Of a stretch of DNA of 64,000 nt, positions 10,600 to 24,100 are shown piece by piece (position 1 is the stretch's first letter; every line of letters begins with the position of its first letter). This DNA is from Albula goreensis. Taxonomy: Eukaryota; Chordata; Actinopteri; Albuliformes; Albulidae. Made by a program: the position numbers and the translations under genes. The notes beneath the pieces are model-generated. The model was not told the origin of the DNA. It ran no database searches and saw only the letters and a list, made by a program, of their open reading frames with translations. The stretch is taken from the NCBI GenBank assembly GCA_022829145.1, contig CM040745.1, positions 25,946,906-26,010,905 on the forward strand. Reading direction: 5' to 3'.

Positions 10600-13500
10600 G
10601 TAAGTATTCCCTATCGATAATATCTGCCGCGTTTTGCTGTGTGCGAGTTGCTCATATTCTACGTTTTCACTGGCTCCATAGTTAGCTAGCTAAATCCATA
10701 GTGCTAGGCCTGTAGACGAGTCTCAATACCAGGCAATGATCATCCGCAACCTAGGCAGCTCGTTTGGTCAACTGATTTCATTCGCGATATATTATAGAGT
10801 TGGATGATGTTACACAGCACGTTTCTCGTGCATTTTAAATTGGTATGTCTGGCGCAGAAATACCTTGGTAGCTAATCGACGAATACCAGTATCAAGTTAG
10901 CTACTGCTAACCTTTTGGTTGTTAGCTGTCTGTTGGTATGTTCACACAGTTAAGATAGCAAACTAACGCTATCACTAGGTAAATTACCTTTTAGTGCTTG
11001 AGTCAAACAAAACTTTAAACAATGCGGTAGATATGTAACTAACGCTTTCTTTTGGATTAGTTAGCTTGCCAGGTAGTTGGGTTTGTCTAGGTAACGTTAT
11101 CTAGCTAGCTTGGTAATGGTAGCTAGGTACCCAGTTAACATGTAAGATATGGCAGCATACTTTCGCTGATATACTGGTAGTCAGTTAATCTAGTTTACAG
11201 CCGTGGGTTTCCAAAGTGCCATGCGGTAGCTGTAGTACTAAATCATAAAGGGTGGTCCTCCGCTAGGCAATTTGATTAGGTAGGCAGCAATAATTAATGT
11301 GTTGAATTACGTCACCAGTTCTTATTAGCTAGTCAGTCTGCATCACAAGATCCGTGAAGAGACGTAAGACGACTCATTGATATCCTGTTTAAGATCTTTG
11401 TTTGGTCGCACAAATGCAGTCACGAAAAATATTTTTAAAATATTGGTAAAATAGTTTTATCTTATTTTAATGTTGTGCAAATGCGCAGTACAACAAGAGG
11501 TCAATGCACTCAGCCAAGATCATTTCGAATTCAAATAAATTTACGTTCTTCACTCACGGTCAAGACTTGAGAGAATTGTTATGTTGATAAATGTTTGTAG
11601 CTCAGGCAGTAACTCATGCATTTCTTCAGGCAACATTTCGTTACCCAGGACATTTAACAACCAATGCAAAATAGTACGTACATAAGCAATATATTTAAAA
11701 TGACCCAACAGTCAGAAGTTTAACAGTGGAAACTGATGATGATACCGTGTATGATATTCTGTGTGCACAAAATTCATTTGGGTACCATGCCATTTGCAAT
11801 GCTTTTTATTGTGCATGGTATTTCATAAGATGGTATGATATTATGTACTCTATATTTGTTATAGCTATGAATATACAGTGTTACTTATGATAATATTTAG
11901 GAGCCAACTGTCTGTGTTAATGTGTAATTTATTAACCATATGTGTTAGAATAAGAAAATTGGACAGATTGTCTTGCTTGCTGGTAGTAGTGGCTCCATCA
12001 GGAAAAGCAAGTGATGTTTGAACAGTCTTATGTTTTCTACATATTACAATGCAACACCTAATTGAGATACTGACAAGATTTGTGTTTGATCTGTTATTTT
12101 TTCTCTCCAAGTCTGAGATTGAGCTGTTTGTGAATAGACTGGATTCTGTGGAGTCGGTTCTACCCTATGAATACACAGCGTAAGTAAAATTGTATGCTAA
12201 AGCTCCTGTTCCTTGCATAAATGATAGAAACATAACATTACACAGGATACCAGATTAATAACTGGTGACTTTCCGTGGTGAAAAATGCTGTGTGTGTTTG
12301 ACCTACATTTTTACTTGGATTTACTCATTTGACCCTTTTATTTACAGGTATGTTTGTTTTTACCTTCATTGAAAAAACAACAATTACTTTTATTTGCAGG
12401 GCAAAAGTAAGGACAAATAATTACTGTAGCCAGGCCCTGGTTTATGCTAAATATTTGAATAGAATGCAAATTTGGAATAGCTAAAGAGTAAAGCAGCTAT
12501 AGTTATTGTTTGTGGGATGCAAGCCTGGTATTCTGGACACAAACATATTTTGTATTTCATAAGTCCTCACTAAACACCAGACCTATAGTGATGGGTTAAC
12601 TAACAGAGTATTTTTATCCAAGTTTGGTCTAAGCTTCCTAGAGTGAAAACCTTTTTTATTTTTTTGGTTAGTACTTGGTGTCAGTAATGCTCATCTGTAT
12701 GGCAAGCTCATTTATTTAGAGCAAAGTTTCTCAAAGGAGAAGACAGTGTCAGAAAACATCCTGTCTTCAAGAACGCAGTGAGCATGTGTAAGCACTGAAG
12801 CTACATAGTATGTTTCTGAATTGAGAGTGCAGGATCTCAGCTTTGACAGAGAGCAAATTACAGAATGAATGAATATTCTTGCCAGGAGGATTCAGTAATG
12901 ATCACTTTTTTCTGCAAGTGAAATTTCATAGTTAGGTGGCATGGTGGTAAGTGTAAAATTATGGTGTGTAATTAGATGTGACTTAATATTAAATTGTGTC
13001 CAGGCCCATGTCATTGAAAGATGAGTCCTTATTCACTGGAAAGAGCAGTGGTTATTCTAGGTTTTGACTCAGTTGATTTTAATAAATTGTTGTGGTTTGG
13101 AGCTTGAAATTTCTGTTCAGTTCAAAATTAAATAAAATGTTGGAACATAAATACACTGTTTTGGGTTAAGCATCTTGTTTTGATATTTGTATGTTACCCT
13201 GGTTTGAGTGGTGATTTAGTTGCACATTTACCGATGAGGGGGAAGTGCTGGGCATGTGCACTATATAGCAGTGCTAGAATTTTATTTTTTTAAATAATTA
13301 ATTAAACCTTCTAATAGGGACATTAGTAGGACATCATTACAGCTTTTAGACTGTCCTCTACATGTAGACGTCAGGTAGCTGGAAGACACACGATTTAAGA
13401 TTCGCTGTGCTCTTATTGGCACATGTATTTGTTCTGATATACAAATGCTACAATAATTAGCATCAAAGAATATGTACTTAATATAGAATGAGCAGTGGTT

Positions 13501-16500
13501 TCATGTCACATTATTGAAATATCAAGGAAATCCATTTACCTGGAAATTTCCATTTCCTCTGAAAGGGAAAAACACATAATCTGCATCATAATACATTTAA
13601 AGTGCCCTATAAAATTTTGACAGATTTATCAGTATCAGTGTTACTAATCTTAACACACTCAATTATCACAGTAATAATGTTCAGTATGATGTCATACACA
13701 TAATGATGTATTTTTTAATGTTTAATAATGTAACTACAGCCCTCAAATGTGACAGAAAATATGTTGAACATTTTGATACAGAAAGTAATAATGGTGTATC
13801 TTATTTACTTTATATCTTCTAGTTCAGTTTGGTTTTTTAAATTCCTACACAAACTAATTTGATTGTTGTGAAGGTACATTTCAGGCACAGTCACGTTCTA
13901 CCAGCTCAAAAGAAACTTTGCTGAAGTATACAGTCTGATATTGTGTTCATTTTCAGTTGACATATTCTTGTTTCCTGAGCATGGAACATGCCCCTGTATT
14001 TTCTCATAACACTGCACAAATGAGCAGATGCATGGCAGTGACATCTCAGTAAAGCACTAGTAATTTGGCTTGAGCATGAGAGGGAGCTACAGGCGTACCA
14101 GCATGGGAAGTTTTTGCAGAACCACATCCCATGCTTGGAGTATGGTGGGATGATGAGTATGTGACAAAAGGTTTTTGGAAATTGAAAGTGACGACCCAGC
14201 ATGAAACATGCATGTAAGTCACTTCTCAGAAATGTGACCTTTTTCTGTTTGTTAAAAAGGGTAGGAGGGAGGGGTGAAACTGATTGGGAGGGAATATGCA
14301 GAGGTGCAACAAAAACAACCTTGGAGACAAAAAAATGCACCCCCTGAAGGCACATCAGTTTAAAGGCTTCATCATCGGACAGCATGACTGTTTTTTGTGT
14401 TCATATACCACGACTTAAACAGGAACTGACTTCTGATGTTCACCCTGTCTGAAATGTTCTGTCTTTCATTTAAAAGTATGGCTTGCTAAAGTGGACACAT
14501 TTTTCTCTTTATCTCTTTGTAGATTTGATTTCTGCTCAATAGAATCAGAAAAACGCCCCTCTGAAAATTTGGGTCAGGTTTTATTTGGTGAGCGAATTGA
14601 ACCATCTCCATACAAGGTATGTATTAATCACAGAACCAAAAGAGCATTTTCCTTTCATAGTGTTTCAGACAAAGGATGTGTGGGTGTATTTCTTTTTAAG
14701 CGCATGCTTTGTATGTTAGAATGATTGTAGTTTAAATGGCAGCTTTGCTGACAACATGGCTGTTTCACAGCTCAGTAGGGGAAAATAACATTCTCTTTCC
14801 CAGTGCAGTTTTTAAAATGTAATTTCTTTACAAAACAAAGCCCTTCCAGAAAGTTATTTATGAAATATTTTTCTCCAGATTATCACATGTACAGTTTACT
14901 TGTCACCCATCCCCCCATTGTTAAATTCTTTATCAGTTCAGAGACCAAGGCTTAGATCCTCTGAAATACATGCAGCCCCCACTTAATTAGCTCCTGTAAC
15001 TCCTCAGTGGGAAGTCTGCACAGGGCCATCACAGGTCCCTGAGCGACAAGAGGAGTAGCTTATGCAGGGTGTGTAAAACGGCTGCTCCCTGAGCCACACT
15101 GTGGCCAGTTATGCAGTGTCCCACAGAAATACTCATTCATTCCTGGCACAATCAGGATTTGACTTGATTTAGTGTATCAAAAATAAGCAATTCAGTTGAG
15201 TTTGACACCTTTATGGTGTATCCAGTAAAGGCATTGTTGCTGTGGACCATTGCAGCAGTGGTCCGCAATTAAACCTTGATGCCACCAATGCTCTCTCTGG
15301 GCCATTGACTTGGCATTTGAAAAGTATTTGGAGAGAGAGAGAGAGAGTACAAGAGGTTTCAGGCAATTATATGGCTTTCAGAAGTTCATGAGTAAATCTA
15401 GTGACAAGAAGATAGGCCAATGCAGTAAAAACAAAAATGCACATCCAACAACCATAAAACCAAACTGCAGAATGTGCTACAAACCAAATAAATGAGTGGA
15501 TATTGTCATATGATATGTCATAATGTATTAGGTGGTCATAGTGTCCATTAATGTATATATTACATTACATTACTTTCATTTAGCTGACACTTTTATCCAA
15601 AGCGACTTACAGTTGATTAGGCTAACCAAGGGTCAATCCCCCCTGGGAGCAATGTGGGGTTAAGGGCCTTGCTCAAGGGCCCAACAGCAATGGTGTTTTT
15701 GCTGTGGCTGGACTGGGACTTGAACCGCCAACCTCAGGGGTCCCAGTCATGTACCTTAGCCCCTAGGCTATAGGCTGCAGCATATCTGCACATATATATG
15801 AATTACATGTTACAATATTTGAAGTTAAACAATGGACAATGATGAATAGGAGTGCCACATCAGGTAGATGAAGGTTCTGTAAGAGGTTCCTCACAGAATG
15901 TAGAAGAAAAGCACAGGAACAGGAGAATATACTGTGCTGGCACATAAGCAGTAAATATGAGAATACTGAGGGTAGATTAAACCCTGCGGACTGCATTTTT
16001 AGAAGAACAATATGGCATAAATGAATATTATTTTAGAGAATGCAGTTTGACAGATGTGATATGGATTCATATTCCTTAAGAATAACCAAAGAACCTTTCT
16101 GGATCACTAAATGTTTAATTGTATGTGCTTGTCCTTAACTTTGCAGTTTGAATTTAAAAAGAAGGAGGAATGTAAGCATGTGTGTACTAAAACATACAAT
16201 ACCAAAAATCAAGAAGATAAAGGAAAGCTTGATTTCCTGAAGAAAGGCATGCTTCTGAACTATCAGCATCATTGGTGAGTAAAGCTTAGATATCTTTCTG
16301 ATGATCTTTATCTGTGTGGATGTCTCTTTCTAAGGCCATGAGTCTTTCTTACACTTTTAAAGCTCACTCTTGCCACCGGTGTTTAACCTGAGCAGCTGAG
16401 CCCAGTTACCCTCTGGCCCAGAATCAGCTGATCGCATCTGCAGTTTTGTAGCATTATTTAAGAATTGTTTTAAAAGAAACAAAATAATTATTTGAAGTGA

Positions 16501-18049
16501 AATACCATGAGCTTGCAAATCAGTAAAGAGATAATATTGAAATTGAGGTAAACTGTATGCTTTAACTAATATAATGCTTGTAACAAAGATTTTTATTCAC
16601 GTAGTTTGGAGATGTGTAATCTAGTTAACAGAAAGTGCATAATAAAAATAGACTGCTAGTTGCACAGTTTACCACTAGAGGGTGCCCTAGAATTGAAATT
16701 AAATTTTTTGGCGACCTAGACCCTCCAGCAAAGAATAGAGGGGTATTTACACAGAGTGCATTTACAGTATTGCATGTGTACTGTTTCTTGTCCTCAAAAA
16801 ACATGCCCTTGCTTTGTTTTGTTATCAGGATGCTGAAAATGGTTGTTTTGTAGGGGAAGAGTGGTCTGCTGTGAGCAGGGATACATGATTTGACTTGTGA
16901 AAGGGAGCCAGTCACGGAATGTGTGTTAGTGAGTCAGAAAGAGCGAGCGTAGCGGTGCTGAGGTGTCTCTGCAGGCAGGGGATGGCCACAGCCAGGGCGC
17001 AGTGGGGAGGACGTGTGGAGATGTGCGTGACCTCAGCCCAGGAGAGATTACCTAACTTTATCCGCATATTGTGGCAGACAGGCATGGACAGTGAGGCAGG
17101 GGAACTATGCTGTGAAGGATGCTGAACTCATGCATATAGTCATCATAGATACTGCTACATATAGTGCCACGCAGGAATAGAGTGTGGTGTGGGGAGTGCT
17201 GGATGCCAGGCAATGCTCAATGTCGTTAATGCAAAACTGTAAGCATTGTCCAATAGAAGTGCAGAATGAATAAATGGATAGATGGATGGATGGATAGATG
17301 GATGGATAGATAGATGGATGGATGGATGGATAGATGGATGGATAGATAGATGGATAGATAGATAGATGGATAGATAGAAAGATGGATAGATTGATAGATA
17401 GATGATAGATGGATAGATGGATGGATAGATTGATAGATGGATAGATGGATGGATAGATAGACAAGTAGATAGACAAGTAGATATTGTAATGATCGACATT
17501 AAATTACTAGGGTAAAACTTTCCTTATAAGGGATATTGTTTGGACATACCTTCTCCTCTGTGGAAAGCTCAGTTTGTCATAAGAGGTCTTTGTCGGTGGC
17601 CACGGCTGTCCTTTGTCAGGGGGCCTCATGTGGCCTGTGTCTGCTCCCATCATCACCAATTACAGCAGTGTCACGAGACCCCCCCTCTGCCACCCCCCAT
17701 GGCCGCAGAGGTCGCTCTTTACTCGCGTGCAGACACCCCTTCACATGCGGCCGCTTGTCAGATTTATCAGCGCGTTTATCTATTTATTGTAGCAGTGAGT
17801 GCTTTTCAGGAACACTTAATATAAATGCACGCGTGGGAGAGGGGGCGAGAGCTGGACCGCGGGCCCTCTCCCCGCGGCGGTCAGGCTGCGGGTGCGGCGC
17901 GTCTGTCAGGATGGGTTCTCGGCCGGCCCATGAGCCGGAGCAGGTCCTCGGCTCTCAATTGCGCCCGGCGGGGGGGCACGCTGGTCTCCCAGGGACGCCA
18001 CAGCCAGCTGGCTCTGCACAGATGAGCCGCGCCCCGGCTGTCTGCCAGT

Positions 18050-18088
<39 letters not shown>

Positions 18089-18100
18089 TGTCTGTCTGTC

Positions 18101-18174
<74 letters not shown>

Positions 18175-21100
18175 TGTGGGCAGCCACCCGCGTGTGTCCT
18201 AGTGCATGCACAAGTGTGCATATGCACATTTTTGTGCGTGTGCATTCATTTGCCTGCGTGCATCTGTATGTGTGCACTTTAATACATGCACCTGCGCGTG
18301 TGTCCATTAGGTACAAGACTGAATGTCTAGGCTTAGAGGGTGTGGATGTGAAATGGCACATATAAAATAGTACAAGCTTATTGTGAACACTAACTCAGCA
18401 TTTGTTGCATGTCTGTTTTTCTGACCACAGTGTTAGGCTGGCTTTGTATTGACTGTGAACAATCTAGTGTGGTGCAGAATAGCATTACATCATACCCAAA
18501 TATCATATGTTCTTTCATGTTCTTTCTCTACTGTGGTACCCTTGCCGAGGAGTCATAAGGATACCATACAGCAGCCCTGATAACTTTATATTCTTTTACA
18601 GGATTGTGGATAACATGCCTGTGACATGGTGCTATGATGTAGAGGATGGGCAGAAGTTCTGTAATCCTGGCTTTCCCATTGGATGCTATGTGACCGAAGC
18701 GGGTCGACCCAAAGACGCCTGTGTTGTCAATGTTAGTTTTTCTGAAAGTACCTGGTAAAATGTGGGAGTAACTGCAGAAGTTCAACAATGCTCATTATTG
18801 TGGATATTGTTATATTAGTTTCCAATAAAAGCATAAAACAAGTTATGATTTTAAATTTAACGAGAGCCACAAGAGATCAAAATAGAGGTCATTTTCCTTT
18901 GGAAGTACTTCTTCGTGGTTATTATTATGTATTTTGTAGACATGTATCCAACATGATAAAAGAAAACTATAGTACAGTGGAAGTATTATTGGACCTTAGT
19001 GTGCTTAGGCCATGGTCATGTACTCACTTTCATAGAATGTGTTAATGATTACATGATCTTTATTCGTTTTTCCCACAAGTCTGAATTTAATGACAAAGAC
19101 ACCTTCTACATCTTCAACCACGTTGACATCACAATCTATTACCATGTGGTGGAGAACGAAGCTGCAGGGGCAAGACTGGTTGCAGCTAAAATGGAGCCCA
19201 AAAGGTAGTAACTCCACCCAATAATACAAACAAATAATGAGCAAAGCAATCTCACACTTTTGATAGCAGACATGATTATAAAGGATGTTTTTGTGAATTA
19301 AAATCTCTCTCCCCTCTTCAGCTACAAGCATACAAAGGCTGACAGCCCTGATTGTTCGGGTGCTCCCATGGACTTAAGCAACAAATTCTCCGGAGAGCTC
19401 AAGATTCCCTACACCTACTCCATACAATTTGCTGTAAGCATGTGCATTTTCTCTCTTGATTTTAACACCTTACAATGTCCAGCATATTGTGCACAGGTGT
19501 AATCACATCCAGTGTAAACCTGTATGCACGAGTAAGAGTTCATCCCATATGACATTGTATTATTTTAGACTTTAAGACTTTAAGAATGGGGACGGTGAGT
19601 CTAGCCCTTTAAAGTGCTGCCTTCTCTGAGCCTGTACCGCTGTGGCAGCAGCATGACCCTGAAGAGGAGCATTTCAGTCGGCAGTGTTTTCCTGTGTCTT
19701 TGCACACGCCTGCTCCAGCTGCATCTGAAGTGTTCACCTCTGTTCAGCAGATGGACTGCAAGAGAGAAAATAGATAGCAGGTGGCAGAATGTGCCTAAAT
19801 GGACAGCATATACCTGTCTGCATATTCCAAATTTACCAGAAATCATGGGACACAATGATTGGATGATTGACATAGTGAAGTTTAATTCTAAATTTGGGGA
19901 TTTGGGGTTTAATTCTAAAACTGAATGGGGATAAGCAGCACGTTTGTAAGACTGGTCATAGTGAAAGTATGGCTGTATCTGCAGGAGGATAAGAACATCC
20001 GGTGGGCCTCACGCTGGGATTATATTCTGGAGTCCATGCCTCACACCAACATCCAGTGGTTCAGGTCAGTGCCCTGAATAATAGACAAAAGGCTCATTTC
20101 CTATTGCCCTCAGTTCCTCCCTGTGACAAGTCGTCTGTACCTTTCCTTTACTGTCCAGCATCTTGAACTCCCTGGTGATCGTCCTCTTCCTCTCTGGCAT
20201 GGTGGCCATGATAATGCTGAGGACACTGCACAAAGACATTGCCCGCTACAACCAGATGGACTCAGTGGTGAGTAGTAGCCCATGCTTTCATGGTGCAGAT
20301 AATTCAGTCAGTGCCTGTGAAAGTCCTGGTTTATTCAGAAAATGACAAATGTGTATGTATACACTGGTAGGTATCAGTGTGTGGTATCGGTGTTTGTGTC
20401 ATTGAAAAACTAGATATATGTAAAACATTGTGTTCATACAGTAGACTGTTCCATGTACTATAATCACATGAGGATCGCGCATGTTCATGTACTTCAGGCA
20501 ACAGTAAGACTCGCTTCTCATGTGTCAGCCAAGACAATGAAGGGGGATGTGAACAGGAGTGTGTATTGTAAGTGGGTCGAGAGATAGGTAGGACCACACT
20601 CCATGATTCACTGTAGCCCCAGCGCCCAACAAAAGCAAGCCTCTTGTGCTGACTTGTATTGTGGGCGGATGGACGGGTAGCTTGATTCCGCCCTAACGTG
20701 TACATAACACAGGAAAACAAAGCCCTCATTCTTCAGCAGCAGCGTCCCTGGCCGGCTGTAGGAAGACACAGACTCGCTCCTTTGGCCACGGCACGGCAGC
20801 TTTCGGGGTCATCCGAGGCCGCGTGTATTAAGGATTTCATTTTCCGTGGTCTTGTTATGGTTTTGCTCTGAGAGCACGGACTAATTATTTCAGCAGCTCT
20901 TCTCCCGGCAAAACAGACTGACAGTTGGCGTTATTGGAGTGATCAGTCTCTCTCTCTCGGCCCCCCCGCGCGGCATATTTGAAGTATATTAACGGTAATT
21001 GGCGGCGTGGCTGTGGCGAAGCTCGGTAAACCTTTGTGCGGTTTTTTTCCAGGAGGACGCCCAGGAGGAATTCGGCTGGAAGCTGGTGCATGGAGACGTC

Positions 21101-24100
21101 TTCAGGCCGCCGAGGAAGGGCATGCTGTTGTCCGTCTTCCTGGGATCCGGGACACAGATCTTCATCATGACCTTCGTCACCCTCTGTAAGCCTGGCTTGC
21201 AGTGTCTGTTGCACATGCAAGGACTGTCAAAAACAGCACAGAACCAAACCTGACAAAGTGTAAATGGCCATCTATGTACTTGGATGATTTATATTCTTAT
21301 TGTTACAATGGCATTATATTATATATGTTTTGTTTAATGGCTCTCATAGTTCTGATTCATAAAATCTTCAGGGGTGCCCATCCAAACACATAACTGCATT
21401 TTGGCTAATTTGTCATGGTTTCAGTCCAGGGTCACTTAATTACATTTACGAAAGCAGATGATTGCTATATATTAGCAAGGTGCTGTGTGTTTCTAAAAGT
21501 TGTTCATTCCGACAATTTGTATGCCCCCACTGGTAGTGTAACGGAGAGCAGTCAGTTACAAAGTGACTAAATGGTGAGGAGCTGTAAAACTTTTGTTCTC
21601 AACTGGAGGATTGTGACCCAAAAGTGGGTCGCAGGGCCATATTGAGTAGGTCGTGGAGTGTGTGGTTAAAAAAAAAAAAAAAAAAAAAACAAAATGAAAC
21701 CGGTGCTATGGTGTGGTCCTATTAAGTAATGGTAAATTTATTTTTGTTACTACTTTTTATAAAGTACTTCTACAGACTTTTATTTTTATTTCTTCATATT
21801 GTGTTTTTTGACAGTGTTGTGTATCCTATCAGTGCACTATTTTTGTGAGGTAAATCTGAGTGATTCAAAATTATAAAAATTTGGATTGCAACTTAATGAC
21901 CAATGTGTGGGTCCAGAGGCTAGACCAGTTGAGAAGAGCTGCTGTAGACGGATGTTGGTCCCTGTGAAATATGAGTTTTCTTTTGGTGGTGTCTCCTGCC
22001 CTTTCCTGAATAGAGGGTTGCGTCTAGGCTTTGAGTAAATGTGTAAATGTTCTTTGAACTTCGTTTCCCTACTGCATATGGATTGATGCCTGTCTGTCCT
22101 CCTGTGTTGTCCATCAGTCTTCGCCTGCCTGGGGTTCCTGTCCCCAGCCAACCGCGGGGCCCTGATGACGTGCGCTGTGGTGCTGTGGGTCCTGCTTGGG
22201 ACTCCAGCAGGTTACATCGCTGCCAGATTCTACAAGTGTAAGTGGGGAGGAGATGCATGCTGACAGGGGCCCTCGCTCATTAGGCCCAATCAGTGTCAGC
22301 AGGTGACAACTGGACAACTCTCCGGGCTTCTCGGGCCCACTCAGGCCGCGCCTTGTTCCAGTGCTCTGCCCAGGTCAGCGCCGGTAACCACCGCCCCCCA
22401 GGACCTGAGACACCGGGCCTGGGTTTGTGATATCTATTTCAGTCGGCCCCGCGATCTGACAACCGGCGCCGTGGCCCCACAGAACTAACAGTCCGGCAAT
22501 TAGTTAACATTCCCGCCATGCTCATATGTTTTAATGTCTCCGGTGTCTGTAGCACTTAGTGTCCAACGGGTGGCTGGGAGCCATTTGCTTTTCTCAATTA
22601 ACAGATTTCTGCTCACTGGCTAAACACATGTGGTCAAAACGGCCAGGATCTTAAAACCGTGGGAAGACACAAAGGTCAACGTTCAGTGACTCATTTCTGT
22701 TCACCATTTTCCAACATGTTTTTGATTTCCTTAAAGCAATAGTGGTTATATTTCAGATATTCAATGTCATTTATGACCACACACCTACCATGTAACATTC
22801 AGCTTTGAATTTTCATTACGAGTGCAACAATTTCTTTGGGGGAAGGAGGAGGAAGGAACCAAAGCTGGGCCTTAAAAATTGTATCTTTGGTTAAGGTGCG
22901 CATTCTGACCATGGGTACTGGCTTGACCCTTCCCTTTAGATACAGATTCGCTACAAGCTTTGGCTATCAGTCCAGCTATGACTAGGAGACCAAAGCAGTA
23001 CAACACAATTGACCTTCTGCTGCCAGATAGGGGTGGGCTGGGAATCCGTTGTCTAGCTGTTATCAGTAAATGCAGTCAGAGCCAGCTTTCTGTAGTACGT
23101 TTAGGGTGTGCGGAATGGTGAGGAGACCAGTGCGTAGGCCTGAGATGCTAATAGAGATAGACATATTAAAAAAAATTGATTATTGAGCAGGTTTACTGAT
23201 TTTCTGTGCAATAATTATGTAATAATTATATCTCCTGTGAGGGACAGGCATTGCCTGAATCTCTAAACGCAGGGCGAATATGTGCTTGTTCAGGTTTACT
23301 CATCGGTCTACAGAGTCAAGGAGTTTAAAAAATAAGGCAACCATAAATACTGTGTGCAATATTTGTGTATTACCATGGTAGGCTTTATTGATAGCGAGTG
23401 TCCTTCCATTCATTATGAATCATACAAGAAATATGTTTAGTGTTTGGTTAAAGGTGACTTATACCACTGTGTCTGCCAAAGGGCTGTGTGCCTGTTTGTG
23501 AATGTGCACATGTGGGCGACATTTTAAAGATGCCTGCACTAGCTGAGGGGAGAGAGGATATGATTGAAATCAAAGATGGTTATGTGGTAGAGAATTAAAG
23601 GGTGCCGATTTAAACCCCATCTGTTAAGCTGCTAACATTTTCTGAAGGGCAAAATACTAAGTGTTGGTGTACTTTTTTAACACCCTGTCATATTCTTCCC
23701 CCCTTTAACAGCCTTCGGTGGTGAAAAATGGAAAACAAATGTTCTGCTGACAGCTTTCTTATGCCCAGGGTGAGTGAGTATTTATATCAAAAAGGTGCTA
23801 ACATGTAGTGTATTACATACAGACCATAACTGGTCTAATGAGAGACTGCCTGAGCAATTCTGTGTGGGTTGCTGGATTATATAGCAAATGTCTCATGATA
23901 GTGTCAATTGTCTTTTATGTTAAGAAAACATTTTAAATTATTTCTGGAGAGAAATGGCAAATTATTCTGCATTCATAAACTGTCTGCTTGTAGCTGTTAT
24001 GCTGTAATATAGAAAAGAGCTGTTAATTGTATTATTACTTTAAGATGGTCTAAGCAAACCTTTCATTTATCTATTATTTAGCTTTATTTAACCAAGTAGG

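Larger units (their letters stand above)
16275..18601 (+). other. tm9sf2: TM9SF2 intron 4
   Basis: 2.3 kb intron with unusual content: a CTCF-like word (16672-16688), a GATA/GATG tetranucleotide array, a CpG-dense block and a long (TG)n tract, each listed separately. Confidence 0.85.

Noticed and set aside
17105-17499. Long open frames across the GATA/GATG array
   Set aside because: These are tetranucleotide repeat artefacts giving only repetitive Ser/Ile/Tyr/Pro peptides.
17536-18365. Open frames on both strands across the CpG block and (TG)n tract
   Set aside because: GC-rich DNA and dinucleotide repeats lack stop codons. The peptides are Cys-Val or Thr-His runs without a domain.
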